Part shown: piece after piece, positions 1-10,903 of the stretch
How positions within the stretch are numbered: position 1 is the stretch's first letter
How the letters are laid out: every line of letters starts with the position of its first letter
Source: Nocardioides cavernae
GTDB lineage: Bacteria > Actinomycetota > Actinomycetes > Propionibacteriales > Nocardioidaceae
NCBI RefSeq assembly: GCF_013410035.1
Contig: NZ_JACCBW010000001.1
Coordinates: 992,001-1,056,000, forward strand
Length of the DNA stretch: 64,000 nt
Reading direction: 5' to 3'
The notes under the pieces: model-generated
Seen by the model: the letters and a program-made list of their open reading frames with translations, nothing else
Database searches by the model: none
Told to the model about the DNA's origin: nothing
Position numbers and translations under genes: made by a program

Positions 1-1
1 G

Positions 2-2695
<2,694 letters not shown>

Positions 2696-2696
<1 letters not shown>

Positions 2697-4096
2697 TGGC
2701 CGACCTCGCCGTCGAGACCACCCCGATCCCCGGCCTGCTCGTCGTGCGGATGCCGGTGCACGGCGACGCCCGGGGATGGTTCAAGGAGAACTGGCAGCGC
2801 GAGAAGATGGTGGCCCTCGGGCTGCCGGACTTCGGCCCGGTCCAGAACAACATCTCCTTCAACGCCTCGAAGGGGGCGACCCGCGGCATCCACACCGAGC
2901 CGTGGGACAAGTTCGTCTCGCTCGCGACCGGCCGGATCTTCGGCGCGTGGGTCGACATGCGGGAGGGGCCGACCTTCGGCACGAGCTTCTCGATCGAGGT
3001 CGACCCCTCGATCGCCGTCTTCGTGCCGCGAGGTGTGGGCAACTCCTACCAGGCGCTGGAGGACGGCACCGCCTACACCTACCTCGTCAACGACCACTGG
3101 CGCCCCGGCGTGAGCTACCCCGCCCTGCACCTCGGCGACGAGACCGCGGCCATCCCGTGGCCGATCCCCCTCGACGAGGCGGAGATCTCCGAGAAGGACC
3201 ACCACAACCCGCGCCTCGGCGACGTCGTCGCGATGAAGCCCAAGAAGACCCTGGTGCTCGGGGCCGGCGGCCAGCTCGGGCGCGCCTTCGCCGCGGCCGA
3301 CCCCGACGCGGACAGCCGCACCCGCGCCGAGCTCGACCTGACCGACGCGGACGCGGTGGCAGCGTTCCCGTGGCAGGACTACGGCGTCGTGCTCAACACC
3401 GCGGCCTACACCGCCGTCGACCTCGCCGAGACGACGGAGGGACGCGTCGCCGCGTGGGCCGCCAACACCGCGGCACCGGCCACCCTCGCCGCGCTCGCCC
3501 GCCAGCACGGGTTCACGCTCGTGCACTTCTCCTCCGACTACGTCTTCGACGGCACGGCCCCGCTCGACCCGGGCCACGTCGAGGACGAGCCGCTGTCACC
3601 CCTCGGCGTGTACGCCCAGACGAAGGCGGCCGGCGACGTCGCCGCCTCCCTCGCACCGCGCCACTACGTCCTGCGCACCTCGTGGGTGATCGGCGACGGC
3701 AAGAACTTCGTACGCACGATGCAGTCGCTGGCGCAGAACGGCGTCTCCCCCAGCGTGGTCGAGGACCAGGTCGGCCGACTGACCTTCACCGAGGAGCTGG
3801 TCCGCGCCACGCGGCACCTGCTCGACTCGGGCGCGGCCTTCGGCACCTACCACCTCTCCAACGGCGGCCCCGCGATGTCGTGGCGCGAGATCGCGCAGGA
3901 GGTGTTCACCCGTTCCGGGCGCAGCGCCGACGACGTCAGCGGCACCACGACGGAGGCGTACGCCGCGCAGCAGCGCGAGAAGGGGGCGCCGTTCGCACCG
4001 CGTCCGCTCCACTCGGCGATGTCGCTCGAGAAGATCCGGGCGACCGGCTTCGAGCCGGAGGATGCGCTGACCGCGCTGGACCGCTACCTGCGGTAG
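2696..4096 (+). CDS. RmlC-RmlD fusion: dTDP-4-dehydrorhamnose 3,5-epimerase / reductase
   Basis: A 466-residue two-domain protein that would carry out the last two steps of dTDP-L-rhamnose synthesis. Residues 1-178 form a cupin of the RmlC type, with RGIH holding the expected catalytic His. Residues 182-466 are an RmlD-type reductase with GAGGQLGRAF, SSDYVFDG and YAQTKAAGD (Tyr-xxx-Lys). In most bacteria these are separate genes; the fused form is known in some actinobacteria. The RmlC half departs from the textbook pattern (GIHTEPWDK, GVGNSYQALE), so its epimerase activity is inferred rather than certain. The start at 2696 overlaps the rmlB stop. The last 13 nt overlap the convergent DUF2516 gene. 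Confidence 0.9.
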
Positions 4097-4377
4097 GACG
4101 TCACTTCCTTCAGCGCGGGACGCACGTCGGCGAGGTAGACGAGCGCCGCGATGAAGAAGACGAGGCTGATCAGGTTGAGCGGCGAGCCGAGGATGATGAG
4201 CTGCGCGGCGAAGCCGAGACCGGTGATCGCGCACCACGCCACCTTCGTCAGCTTGCCGGCCGCGTCGTAGGCCTCCGCGGAGAAGAGCAGCGCGTTGACG
4301 AAGGCGAACCCCTTGACCGCCAGCATCACCAGAAGCACGACGAGGTAGAGGGTGCCCTGGACCTCGTAGATGTTCAC
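4084..4377 (-). CDS. DUF2516 family membrane protein
   Basis: A 97-residue membrane protein with hydrophobic segments at about residues 8-33, 46-62 and 66-84, fitting three transmembrane helices. It matches the actinobacterial DUF2516 family (Rv0476 in M. tuberculosis), whose function is unknown. It lies downstream of the HbhA-like and XRE genes in the same orientation, the order also seen in mycobacteria (Rv0474-Rv0475-Rv0476). That supports a functional link, but none is established. It ends inside the last codons of the convergent rmlCD gene. Confidence 0.8.
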   Translation of the reverse strand: MNIYEVQGTLYLVVLLVMLAVKGFAFVNALLFSAEAYDAAGKLTKVAWCAITGLGFAAQLIILGSPLNLISLVFFIAALVYLADVRPALKEVTSYRR

Positions 4378-4408
4378 GCGACGAGTTTAGAGGAGGAACG
4401 CCAGAGGC

Positions 4409-4426
4409 CCCCGTCCGCGGACGGGG
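4409..4426 (-). terminator. GC palindrome downstream of the HbhA-like gene
   Basis: A perfect 18-bp palindrome (CCCCGTCC, GC, GGACGGGG) lies between the stop of the HbhA-like gene and the DUF2516 start. It can fold as a short hairpin but has no clear U-run after it, so it may only attenuate read-through into the DUF2516 gene. Confidence 0.35.
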
Positions 4427-4476
4427 ACCCTGGGTCGTCAAGCGGGTCAGAACAGCGTGAGCTGCTCCTCGTCCCT

Positions 4477-5202
4477 TCAGTCGCCGACCTTCTCGGCGGC
4501 CTCGACGACGGCGTCGACGGCGCTGGCGGCGGTCTTCTTCGCAGCGGTGGCCGTGGCCTTCGCGGTGCTCTGCGCGGTCGCCGTCTTCTTCGCCGCGCTC
4601 TTGCGGGCGGTCGTGGCGGACGCCTTCTTGGCGGCGGCCTTGCGGGTCGCCTTCTTGGCGGTCGGCCTCGGGGTGGGCTCGACCTTGGTGGCGGCGGTCT
4701 TGTCCGCGGCCTCGACGGTCGCCTCGGCGGCCTTCCTGGCCTGGGTGGCGGTGGTCTTCGCCTTGGCGACGGTGGTCTTCGCGGACGACACCGTGGCGGT
4801 GGTGGACTCCTGGCGGCGGATACGGCCGACGAGCGTCTCGCCACGCTTGACCAGCTCGGCGTAGGTGGCGTTGGCCGCGGCGACGTTCTCGTCGACGAGG
4901 CTGGTGACCTGGGAGGAGATCCGGGTGGAGACCTTGGCGGGGTACGCCCTCGCCTCGGCCTGGAGCTCGGCGACGCGGGCCTCGACGGCGGCGCGGCGGG
5001 CCTTGGCGGCGGCCTGGGCGTCGAACTTCTGCACGTCGGCGACGCGGGCGGACACGTCCTTCTGCACGGCTGCGACGCGCTTCTGCACGTCGGCCACGGC
5101 GTCGCGGACGACCTCGACGGCGAGGTCGGTCACGCCGACGCCGGCGAGGACGGGCTTGAGGGCCTCGGCCCTGAGGTCGCGCTTGGCGGTCTTGCTGGCC
5201 AT
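4477..5202 (-). CDS. HbhA-like coiled-coil protein with Lys/Ala-rich tail
   Basis: A 241-residue protein with two parts. Residues 1-135 are helical and probably coiled-coil (repeated ADVQK and AAVQK patterns). Residues 135-241 are a low-complexity tail rich in Lys, Ala and Thr, with AKKA/ARKSAAKK repeats like those of mycobacterial heparin-binding haemagglutinin and histone H1-like proteins. HbhA is a surface adhesin in mycobacteria and has also been linked to lipid bodies; the role in a non-pathogen is unknown. There is no signal peptide, as in HbhA. Position between an XRE regulator and DUF2516 matches the mycobacterial hbhA locus. A DNA-binding histone-like role is the main alternative. 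Confidence 0.7.
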   Translation of the reverse strand: MASKTAKRDLRAEALKPVLAGVGVTDLAVEVVRDAVADVQKRVAAVQKDVSARVADVQKFDAQAAAKARRAAVEARVAELQAEARAYPAKVSTRISSQVTSLVDENVAAANATYAELVKRGETLVGRIRRQESTTATVSSAKTTVAKAKTTATQARKAAEATVEAADKTAATKVEPTPRPTAKKATRKAAAKKASATTARKSAAKKTATAQSTAKATATAAKKTAASAVDAVVEAAEKVGD

Positions 5203-5235
5203 GGTGGTGCTCCTTCTGTCGGGTTCTGTCGGGGG

Positions 5236-5643
5236 CTACTCGGGTGGGTCGGTGGGTGCTGCTGCGGGTGCTGCGGTCTGGTCGTTGAGGGCGAGGAACG
5301 AGGCGTAGACGTCGAGCAGCGAGTTCTTCTGGCGCTCGGTCAGCCGGGCGTCGGCGAGGATCGCGAGCTCGACCGAACCAGCCTTCCCGGGGTCCGGGTG
5401 GACGATCCCGGCCCGGACGTAGAGCTGCTCGGCCGAGACGCGCAGCGCCTTGGCGAGCTGCTGCAGGACCTCGGCGGAGGGCTTGCGGAGCCCGCGCTCG
5501 ATCTGGCTGAGGTAGGGGTTGCTCACCCCGACCTGGTCGGCGAGCTGTCGCAGCGACAGCCGCGCCGCGAGGCGCTGCTCCTTGAGGTAGTCGCCGAGCG
5601 AGCCGATCGACCCGACGACGGCCTTGCCCTTCTCCTTGACCAT
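5236..5643 (-). CDS. XRE-family transcriptional regulator (Rv0474-like)
   Basis: A 135-residue protein. Residues 15-72 form a Cro/C1-type helix-turn-helix, visible as LRQLADQVGVSNPYLSQIERG followed by a family-typical helix through PSAEVLQQLAKAL. The C-terminal part is short and ends in a Pro/Ala-rich stretch. The gene lies 33 nt upstream of the HbhA-like gene on the same strand, matching the Rv0474-hbhA arrangement, so it probably controls that operon. No ligand-binding domain is recognisable. Confidence 0.8.
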   Translation of the reverse strand: MVKEKGKAVVGSIGSLGDYLKEQRLAARLSLRQLADQVGVSNPYLSQIERGLRKPSAEVLQQLAKALRVSAEQLYVRAGIVHPDPGKAGSVELAILADARLTERQKNSLLDVYASFLALNDQTAAPAAAPTDPPE

Positions 5644-5737
5644 GCCTCCAGTGTGCTAACACGAGTTAGCAGAACACAAACCAGACGCGGGTGAGACGGC
5701 TCACAACCCCCGGGTCCACCGGGGTGATCGGCGCTAG

Positions 5738-6718
5738 CTAGAAGGCAGCGCGGATCTCGCCGACGGGCTTCCCGCCGCCGAGCAGCTCCAGCCGACCGGT
5801 GGTCGTGACGGCGTCGGCGTCGACGCCCTCCTCCTCGAGCAGCCCGGAGCGGCGCAGCGCCTCGGCCATCAGCACGGGTCGTACGCGGGCCGCACCGTCG
5901 TCGGTCTTCAGCGCCCACGCGCGCCCGTCGGGCACGGCGACGGCGTAGCAGGACTCGGCGCCGGCCTTGCCGATGAGGCCCGGGACCGCGCGGTGCAGGG
6001 TGAGCTCGTCACGGGTCGTGCCGCTGACGAGCTCGGGGTGGCGGCGGATCGCCTCGGCGACGCGGCGCTCGGGGCCCTCGGTCGCGGTCGCGAGCGCGGA
6101 GAAGGCGCGGGCGAGACCGGTGAGCGACGTCGACAGCAGCGGGGCGCCGCACCCGTCGACCGCGACCGTCGTGACGGGCTCGCCCGTCAGCCGGGCGAAG
6201 GTCTCCGCGATCGCGACCTGGAGGGGGTGCTGCGGGTCGAGGTAGGTCGCGGTGTCCCACCCGCGCAGCACACAGGTCGCCAGCATCGCGGCGTGCTTGC
6301 CGGAGCAGTTCATCAGCACCGGCGTCCGCACCCCGCCCTCACGGATCACCGCCTCGCGGGCCGTGTCGTCGAGGGGGTAGTCGGGCGGGGTCTGCAGCGC
6401 CGACTCGTCCAGCCCGGCCGACGCCAGCGTGCGCCGTACGCCCGCCACGTGGATCGGCTCGCCGGAGTGCGAGGCGCAGGCCAGCGCCAGGAGGTCGTCG
6501 GGCAGGTCGAGCCCGAGCTCCACCATCGCGAGCGCCTGGATCGGCTTGTTGCTCGAGCGCGGCAGGACCGGCACGTCGACCTCGCCCACCGACCAGTCGA
6601 CGGAGCCATCGGCGGCCAGCGCGACGACCGAGCCGTAGTGGTGGCCCTCGACGAACCCCGAGCGGACGATCTGTGCCACGACGGGCAGTCCAGTGGGGGC
6701 ACGACCAGCAGCAGGCAT
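5738..6718 (-). CDS. L-asparaginase, type-II (Rhizobium etli-like) family
   Basis: A 326-residue enzyme expected to hydrolyse L-asparagine to aspartate and ammonia. It belongs to the thermolabile R. etli-type family rather than the classic bacterial asparaginases. Family marks are RSGFVEGHHYGSVVAL near the N-terminus, the SSNKPIQALAM motif, CASHSGEP, MNCSGKHAAML and VDGCGAPL, which together carry the conserved Ser, Lys and Cys residues of this fold. No signal peptide is visible, so it is cytoplasmic. It is transcribed away from the divergent cysC gene, 40 nt apart, so the two share a promoter region. Confidence 0.88.
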   Translation of the reverse strand: MPAAGRAPTGLPVVAQIVRSGFVEGHHYGSVVALAADGSVDWSVGEVDVPVLPRSSNKPIQALAMVELGLDLPDDLLALACASHSGEPIHVAGVRRTLASAGLDESALQTPPDYPLDDTAREAVIREGGVRTPVLMNCSGKHAAMLATCVLRGWDTATYLDPQHPLQVAIAETFARLTGEPVTTVAVDGCGAPLLSTSLTGLARAFSALATATEGPERRVAEAIRRHPELVSGTTRDELTLHRAVPGLIGKAGAESCYAVAVPDGRAWALKTDDGAARVRPVLMAEALRRSGLLEEEGVDADAVTTTGRLELLGGGKPVGEIRAAF

Positions 6719-6758
6719 GGCGGAAGGCTACTCACCCACGTTCTGAGAGGATGCGCGG

Positions 6759-7943
6759 GTGATCCAGCACTGCCCCTCGCCGACCGAGCTCGACGACCTG
6801 GAGCTGCTCGTCTCCGGTGCGTACGCCCCGCTCACCCGCTTCAACGAGCCCGGGAGCGTGGTCACCCTCGCGCTGCCCGACGACGTCGTCGAGGCCGAGC
6901 TGGTGGACCCCGAGGGCCTCCCGCTGGCCCGCGTGTCCACCGACGGCGCGCTCGAGCCGCTCACGCACGCGCAGTACGGCCCCTTCCGCCGGCTGCACCT
7001 CACTCCGACGCAGGTGCGCGAGCACCACGCCGGCGCCACGTTCGTCCCCGTGGCCGACGCCCTCACCGACGCCGACCTGGCCGACCTGCGCGGCCTCGGC
7101 CGGGTGGTGCTGCTGGCGCTGACCGGCACCGGCACCGGCTCGCTGTCCCCCGTCGCCCTGCTGCGCGCCTCGCTGGCCGCGGCCGCGCTGCTCGACGACG
7201 CCGCGGTGGTCGCCGTACCGCTCCCCGCGCACGGCGACGCCGACGCCGACCACGCGCTGGGCACCCGGGTCGTGGCGACGTACGCCGGGCCGGACCCCGT
7301 CCACGCGCTCGCGGACGCCGACGAGCCGGGCGAGCTCCCCGAGGCGATCGCCGCGATCGTCGAGGAGGACCGGCCCGCCCCGGAGGAGCAGGGCCTGGTG
7401 CTCTTCTTCACCGGCCTGTCCGGCAGCGGCAAGTCCACCCTGGCCCGAGCCCTGATGGACCTCCTGCTCGAGCAGGGCGGCCGCACCGTGACCAGCCTCG
7501 ACGGCGACGTCGTGCGCCGGCACCTCTCCGCCGGACTCACCTTCTCGCGGGCCGACCGCGAGACCAACATCCGCCGCATCGGCTGGGTCGCGGCCGAGAT
7601 CGCCCGCCACGGCGGGGTCGCGGTGTGCTCCCCCATCGCGCCCTTCGCCGAGACCCGCGAGCAGGTCCGCGAGATGGTCGAGTCCGCCGGCGGCGCCTTC
7701 TTCCTCGTCCACGTCGCCACGCCGCTCGAGGAGTGCGAGCGCCGCGACCGCAAGGGGCTGTACGCCAAGGCGCGCGCCGGCGAGATCCCGGACTTCACCG
7801 GCATCTCCTCGCCCTACGAGGAGCCCGAGGACCCCGCCGTCCGGGTCGACACCACCGGGCGGTCGATCGAGGACGCCCTCCAGGACGTCCTGGTCGCGCT
7901 CGACCGGGCCGGCTTCCTGCACCTCACGGGCGCCGATGCCTGA
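6759..7943 (+). CDS. cysC: Adenylylsulfate kinase with N-terminal degenerate ATP-sulfurylase domain
   Basis: A 394-residue protein. Residues 210-394 are a complete APS kinase with P-loop GLSGSGKS, DGDVVRRHLSAGL and the FSRADRETNIRRIG segment; it phosphorylates APS to PAPS. Residues 1-200 resemble the N-terminal PUA-like part of ATP sulfurylase (SGAYAPLTRF, LTPTQVREHH) followed by a shrunken region without the nucleotide-binding His motifs, so that half is probably not catalytic. True sulfurylase subunits are encoded 5 kb downstream (cysD, cysN). The GTG at 6759 follows GAGAGGA at good spacing. Its end overlaps the next gene by 8 nt. Confidence 0.85.
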   Translation: MIQHCPSPTELDDLELLVSGAYAPLTRFNEPGSVVTLALPDDVVEAELVDPEGLPLARVSTDGALEPLTHAQYGPFRRLHLTPTQVREHHAGATFVPVADALTDADLADLRGLGRVVLLALTGTGTGSLSPVALLRASLAAAALLDDAAVVAVPLPAHGDADADHALGTRVVATYAGPDPVHALADADEPGELPEAIAAIVEEDRPAPEEQGLVLFFTGLSGSGKSTLARALMDLLLEQGGRTVTSLDGDVVRRHLSAGLTFSRADRETNIRRIGWVAAEIARHGGVAVCSPIAPFAETREQVREMVESAGGAFFLVHVATPLEECERRDRKGLYAKARAGEIPDFTGISSPYEEPEDPAVRVDTTGRSIEDALQDVLVALDRAGFLHLTGADA

Positions 7944-8478
7944 TCCGCTCGAGGTGCTGTTCGTCTGCACCGCCAACATCTGCCGCTCGCCCGCGATGGA
8001 GCTGCTCGCGCGCGACCTGGCCGGCGACGCCGAGCGCTCGGGGGTCGTCTTCGCCAGCTCGGGGACCCACGCCCGCGACGGCCACCGGATCAATGCCGAC
8101 ATGCTGCCGACCCTGCCCCCGGCCGTGGCCGAGGGAGCGGGCGCTTTCCGCAGCCGTCACCTGACGACCGAGCTGCTCGACGGCGCCGACCTCGTGCTCA
8201 CCGCCGAGTCGGTCCACCGCCAGCACATCCTCGACGACCACCCGCAGCTGCACCGCAAGGTCTTCACGCTGGGACAGTTCGAGGCGACGATCGCCGACCT
8301 CCCCGACCTGGGCGGCCGCGACCTCGTCAACGCGGCCGGTCACCGGCGTGCCCCCTCGTCCGCGGCCCACGACGTGGCCGACCCCTACCGGCGCGGGAAG
8401 GCGGCCGCCGAGAAGGCGACCGGCACAATCACTGCCATGCTGCGCGTCGTCGTACCCAGACTCGTCGGAGACCGCTGA
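7936..8478 (+). CDS. Low-molecular-weight protein-tyrosine phosphatase
   Basis: A 180-residue member of the arsenate reductase/LMW-PTP fold. The phosphate-binding loop CTANICRS (Cys11 to Arg17, the CX5R signature) is at the N-terminus and the general-acid DPY motif is at VADPYRRG near the C-terminus. It would dephosphorylate tyrosine-phosphorylated proteins or possibly small phosphate esters. It overlaps cysC by 8 nt and the TauE gene by 1 nt, so it is translationally coupled within the sulfur operon. The reason a phosphatase sits here is not evident; removal of 3',5'-bisphosphate (PAP) is an idea but not a known activity of this family. Confidence 0.88.
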   Translation: MPDPLEVLFVCTANICRSPAMELLARDLAGDAERSGVVFASSGTHARDGHRINADMLPTLPPAVAEGAGAFRSRHLTTELLDGADLVLTAESVHRQHILDDHPQLHRKVFTLGQFEATIADLPDLGGRDLVNAAGHRRAPSSAAHDVADPYRRGKAAAEKATGTITAMLRVVVPRLVGDR

Positions 8479-9488
8479 TGCTCGAGTTCCTCACGATCAC
8501 CTTCTTCTCGATCCTCGCGGCCGGCTTCTTCGTCGGCATCGTGGTCGGGCTGACCGGCATGGGCGGCGGCGCCCTGATGACGCCCGCGCTGCTCTTCCTG
8601 GGCGTCGGCGAGGCGGCCACGGTCGTCACCGCCGACCTCACGGCCGCCGCGGTCTACAAGACCGGCGGCGCGATCGTGCACAAGCGCGAGGGCTCGCCCA
8701 ACATGCAGCTGGCGAAGTGGCTGATGATCGGGTCGATCCCGATGGCGCTGCTCGGACCGCACCTCGTGGCGTGGTTCACCGACGACGTCGACGAGCTCAA
8801 CCACGTGCTCATCATCTGCATCGGCTTCGCGCTCCTGCTCGCCGCCGCGACGTACGCCCTGCGCCTCTACGTCAACCTGCTGCGCGTCCGCTCCGGCCGG
8901 CACGCCACCGACGACAACCCGGCGATCCGCGTGGTCCCCACGCTGCTCGTCGGCATGCTCGGCGGCCTCCTCGTCGGCATCACGAGCGTCGGCTCCGGCT
9001 CGGTCATCATGATCGCGCTGCTGATGCTCTACCCCGGCCTGTCCGCCGTGCGCCTCGTGGGCACCGACCTCGTGCAGGCCGTGCCCCTGGTGCTCGCCGC
9101 GGCGATCTCCAACATCGCCCTGCACGGCATCGACTGGGCGATCCTCGTCCCCCTCGTCATCGGCTCCGTGCCCGGCACCATCCTCGGCTCGATGCTCGCC
9201 CCCCGGGTCCCCCAGTCCTTCATCCGCCGCGGCATCGTCGTGGTCCTGACGATGAGCGGCGTCGCCCTCCTCGACAAGTCCGGCTGGGCTCCCCTCGGCG
9301 AGGACGAGACCCACCCGATGCTGATCGCCGGCATCGGCCTCGTCGTGCTCCTGGTCCTGCCCGTCGTCTGGGGCTTCATCCGCAAGTCCCAGGGCCTGCC
9401 GATGTTCGGACAACCCACCATCTCCCAGCTCGAGGACCCGTCCTACCGGCCCGGGCTCGTGGGGATGAAGAAGGTCGACGACTCCTAG
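8478..9488 (+). CDS. TauE/SafE family sulfite exporter-like permease
   Basis: A 336-residue integral membrane protein with about eight hydrophobic segments and two internally similar halves. Each half has a glycine-rich entry loop: GLTGMGGGALMTPALL and GITSVGSGSVIMIALLML. These are hallmarks of the TauE/SafE (former DUF81) family, which moves sulfite, sulfonates or related anions across the membrane. Its start overlaps the phosphatase stop in TGATG. Location downstream of cysC suggests import of sulfate or export of sulfite generated in assimilation, but substrate and direction are inferred. Confidence 0.85.
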   Translation: MLEFLTITFFSILAAGFFVGIVVGLTGMGGGALMTPALLFLGVGEAATVVTADLTAAAVYKTGGAIVHKREGSPNMQLAKWLMIGSIPMALLGPHLVAWFTDDVDELNHVLIICIGFALLLAAATYALRLYVNLLRVRSGRHATDDNPAIRVVPTLLVGMLGGLLVGITSVGSGSVIMIALLMLYPGLSAVRLVGTDLVQAVPLVLAAAISNIALHGIDWAILVPLVIGSVPGTILGSMLAPRVPQSFIRRGIVVVLTMSGVALLDKSGWAPLGEDETHPMLIAGIGLVVLLVLPVVWGFIRKSQGLPMFGQPTISQLEDPSYRPGLVGMKKVDDS

Positions 9489-9508
9489 GGCCGTTCGGTG
9501 CCGCCGGG

Positions 9509-9560
9509 AGCGGTGAGTGAGGCAGGTTCTCCGCTCGTGGAACGTGCGTCACACACCGCT
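9509..9560. repeat. Palindrome family A, copy A1
   Basis: Imperfect inverted repeat with 21-nt arms (9509-9529 and 9540-9560, 18 of 21 paired) and a loop of about 10 nt. Arms begin AGCGGTGAGTGAGGCAGGTT. It forms a doublet with copy A2 between two convergent genes; a second doublet occurs near 58.3 kb. Confidence 0.8.
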
Positions 9561-9570
9561 GCGGCCCCCG

Positions 9571-9622
9571 GGCGGTGAGTGAGACATGTTCTCCGCTGCC
9601 GAAACGTGTCTCACGCACCGCC
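9571..9622. repeat. Palindrome family A, copy A2
   Basis: Second hairpin of the doublet: arms 9571-9591 and 9601-9622 with a 9-nt loop and one bulge. The shared core reads GCGGTGMGTGAGACAYGTT on one arm and its complement on the other. No poly-T follows, so it is not an ordinary terminator, although its position between convergent genes would suit one. Confidence 0.8.
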
Positions 9623-9632
9623 GGAGCGACCC

Positions 9633-10457
9633 TCAGCCGAGCCCGAGCAGCTCCCGGCACCCCGCGGGCGTCATCGGCTCGCGCTGCGCGATGCGGCCGA
9701 GGTCCACGGCGCGCGAGACGAGCTGGGCGTTGGACTCGACGGGTACGCCCCGGCTGATGGTGAGGACGTCCTCCATCCCGACGCGCAGGTGCCCGCCCAT
9801 CGAGAGCGAGGCCATCGCGACGGCGAGCGTCGAGCGGCCGATCCCCGTGGCGGACCACGAGGTGACCTCGGGCGGGAGGGCGGCGACGCCGGCGACGAGG
9901 GCGGGGGCGGTGCCGGGCATGCCGCCGGGGACACCCATCACGAAGTCGACGTGGACCTTCCCGCCGGCGGGGGTGCCGTGCTCGCGCAGCAGGCGGCCCA
10001 GGGCGTGCACCTGGCCGAGGTCGAAGAGCTCGAACTCCGGCGCGACGCCGCGGGAGAGGGCGAGCTGGTAGAGGTCCTTCACGAACGGCCACGGGTTGAG
10101 GAAGACGTCGTCGCCGAAGTTCGACGTGCCCATCGTCAGCGAGCACGAGTCGGGCTCGGCGTCGAGGACCTTGAGCCGCTCCTCGAGGGGGTCGTGGACC
10201 GATCCCCCGGTCGAGAGCTGGACCACGAGGGACGAGGACGACCGGACGGCGGCGACCCACTCCCGCAGCATGGACTGGTCGAGGGTCGGCGCGTGCGCGG
10301 CGTCGCGCACGTGGATGTGGATCATGGCCGCACCCGCGGCCTCGCACTCGGCGGCCGTGCGCGCGATCTCCTCCGGGGTGGTGGGGAGCTGCGGGCAGTC
10401 GGCCTTGGCGGTCTCGGCCCCGGTGGGGGCGACCGTGATGAGGAGGGGCTCGGGCAT
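9633..10457 (-). CDS. BKACE-family beta-keto acid cleavage enzyme
   Basis: A 274-residue TIM-barrel protein of the former DUF849 family. Members condense a beta-keto acid with acetyl-CoA and release acetoacetate and a new CoA ester; 3-keto-5-aminohexanoate cleavage enzyme of lysine fermentation is the founding case. The zinc-binding MIHIHVRD motif (His47, His49) and the N-terminal TVAPTGAE segment are present. The actual substrate varies within the family and cannot be read from this sequence. It has no lysine-fermentation neighbours. It diverges from dtd, with only 17 nt between the start codons; AAGGA upstream serves as its ribosome-binding site. Confidence 0.85.
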   Translation of the reverse strand: MPEPLLITVAPTGAETAKADCPQLPTTPEEIARTAAECEAAGAAMIHIHVRDAAHAPTLDQSMLREWVAAVRSSSSLVVQLSTGGSVHDPLEERLKVLDAEPDSCSLTMGTSNFGDDVFLNPWPFVKDLYQLALSRGVAPEFELFDLGQVHALGRLLREHGTPAGGKVHVDFVMGVPGGMPGTAPALVAGVAALPPEVTSWSATGIGRSTLAVAMASLSMGGHLRVGMEDVLTISRGVPVESNAQLVSRAVDLGRIAQREPMTPAGCRELLGLG

Positions 10458-10474
10458 GGCGGCATCCTTGCACC

Positions 10475-10903
10475 ATGCGTGCGGTCATCCAGCGGGTCCT
10501 CTCCGCCAGCGTCCGGGTCGACGGTGAGGTGGTCGGCGCGCTCGACCGTCCCGGCCTGCTCGTGTACCTCGGTGTCACCCACGACGACGGCGACGCGGAG
10601 GTCGCGTGGACCGCTCGCAAGATCTGGGACCTGCGCCTGCTGCGCGACGAGCGGAGCGCCAGCGACGTCGGGGCGCCCGTGCTGGTGGTCTCGCAGTTCA
10701 CCCTCTACGGCGACGCGCGCAAGGGCCGACGCCCGACCTGGCAGGCAGCCGCACCCGGCCCCGTGAGCGAGCCGGTGTACGACGCGGTGTGCGCCGAGCT
10801 CGTACGCCTCGGCGCCCACGTGGAGCGCGGGAGGTTCGGGGCGGACATGCGGGTCGAGAGCGTCAACGACGGCCCGATCACCCTCGTGCTCGACAGCCCG
10901 TGA
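10475..10903 (+). CDS. dtd: D-aminoacyl-tRNA deacylase
   Basis: A 142-residue, full-length member of the DTD family, which hydrolyses D-aminoacyl-tRNAs and mischarged glycyl-tRNA(Ala) in the cytoplasm. Both signature motifs are intact: SQFTLYGD around residue 76 and [10 protein letters not shown] at the C-terminus (the latter carries the Gly-cisPro-like region in this family's second motif). The ATG at 10475 gives the standard N-terminus MRAVIQRV. The stop TGA abuts the reverse-complement stop of the GH16 gene to form TGATCA, so the two genes meet tail to tail with no spacer. Confidence 0.95.
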   Translation: MRAVIQRVLSASVRVDGEVVGALDRPGLLVYLGVTHDDGDAEVAWTARKIWDLRLLRDERSASDVGAPVLVVSQFTLYGDARKGRRPTWQAAAPGPVSEPVYDAVCAELVRLGAHVERGRFGADMRVESVNDGPITLVLDSP

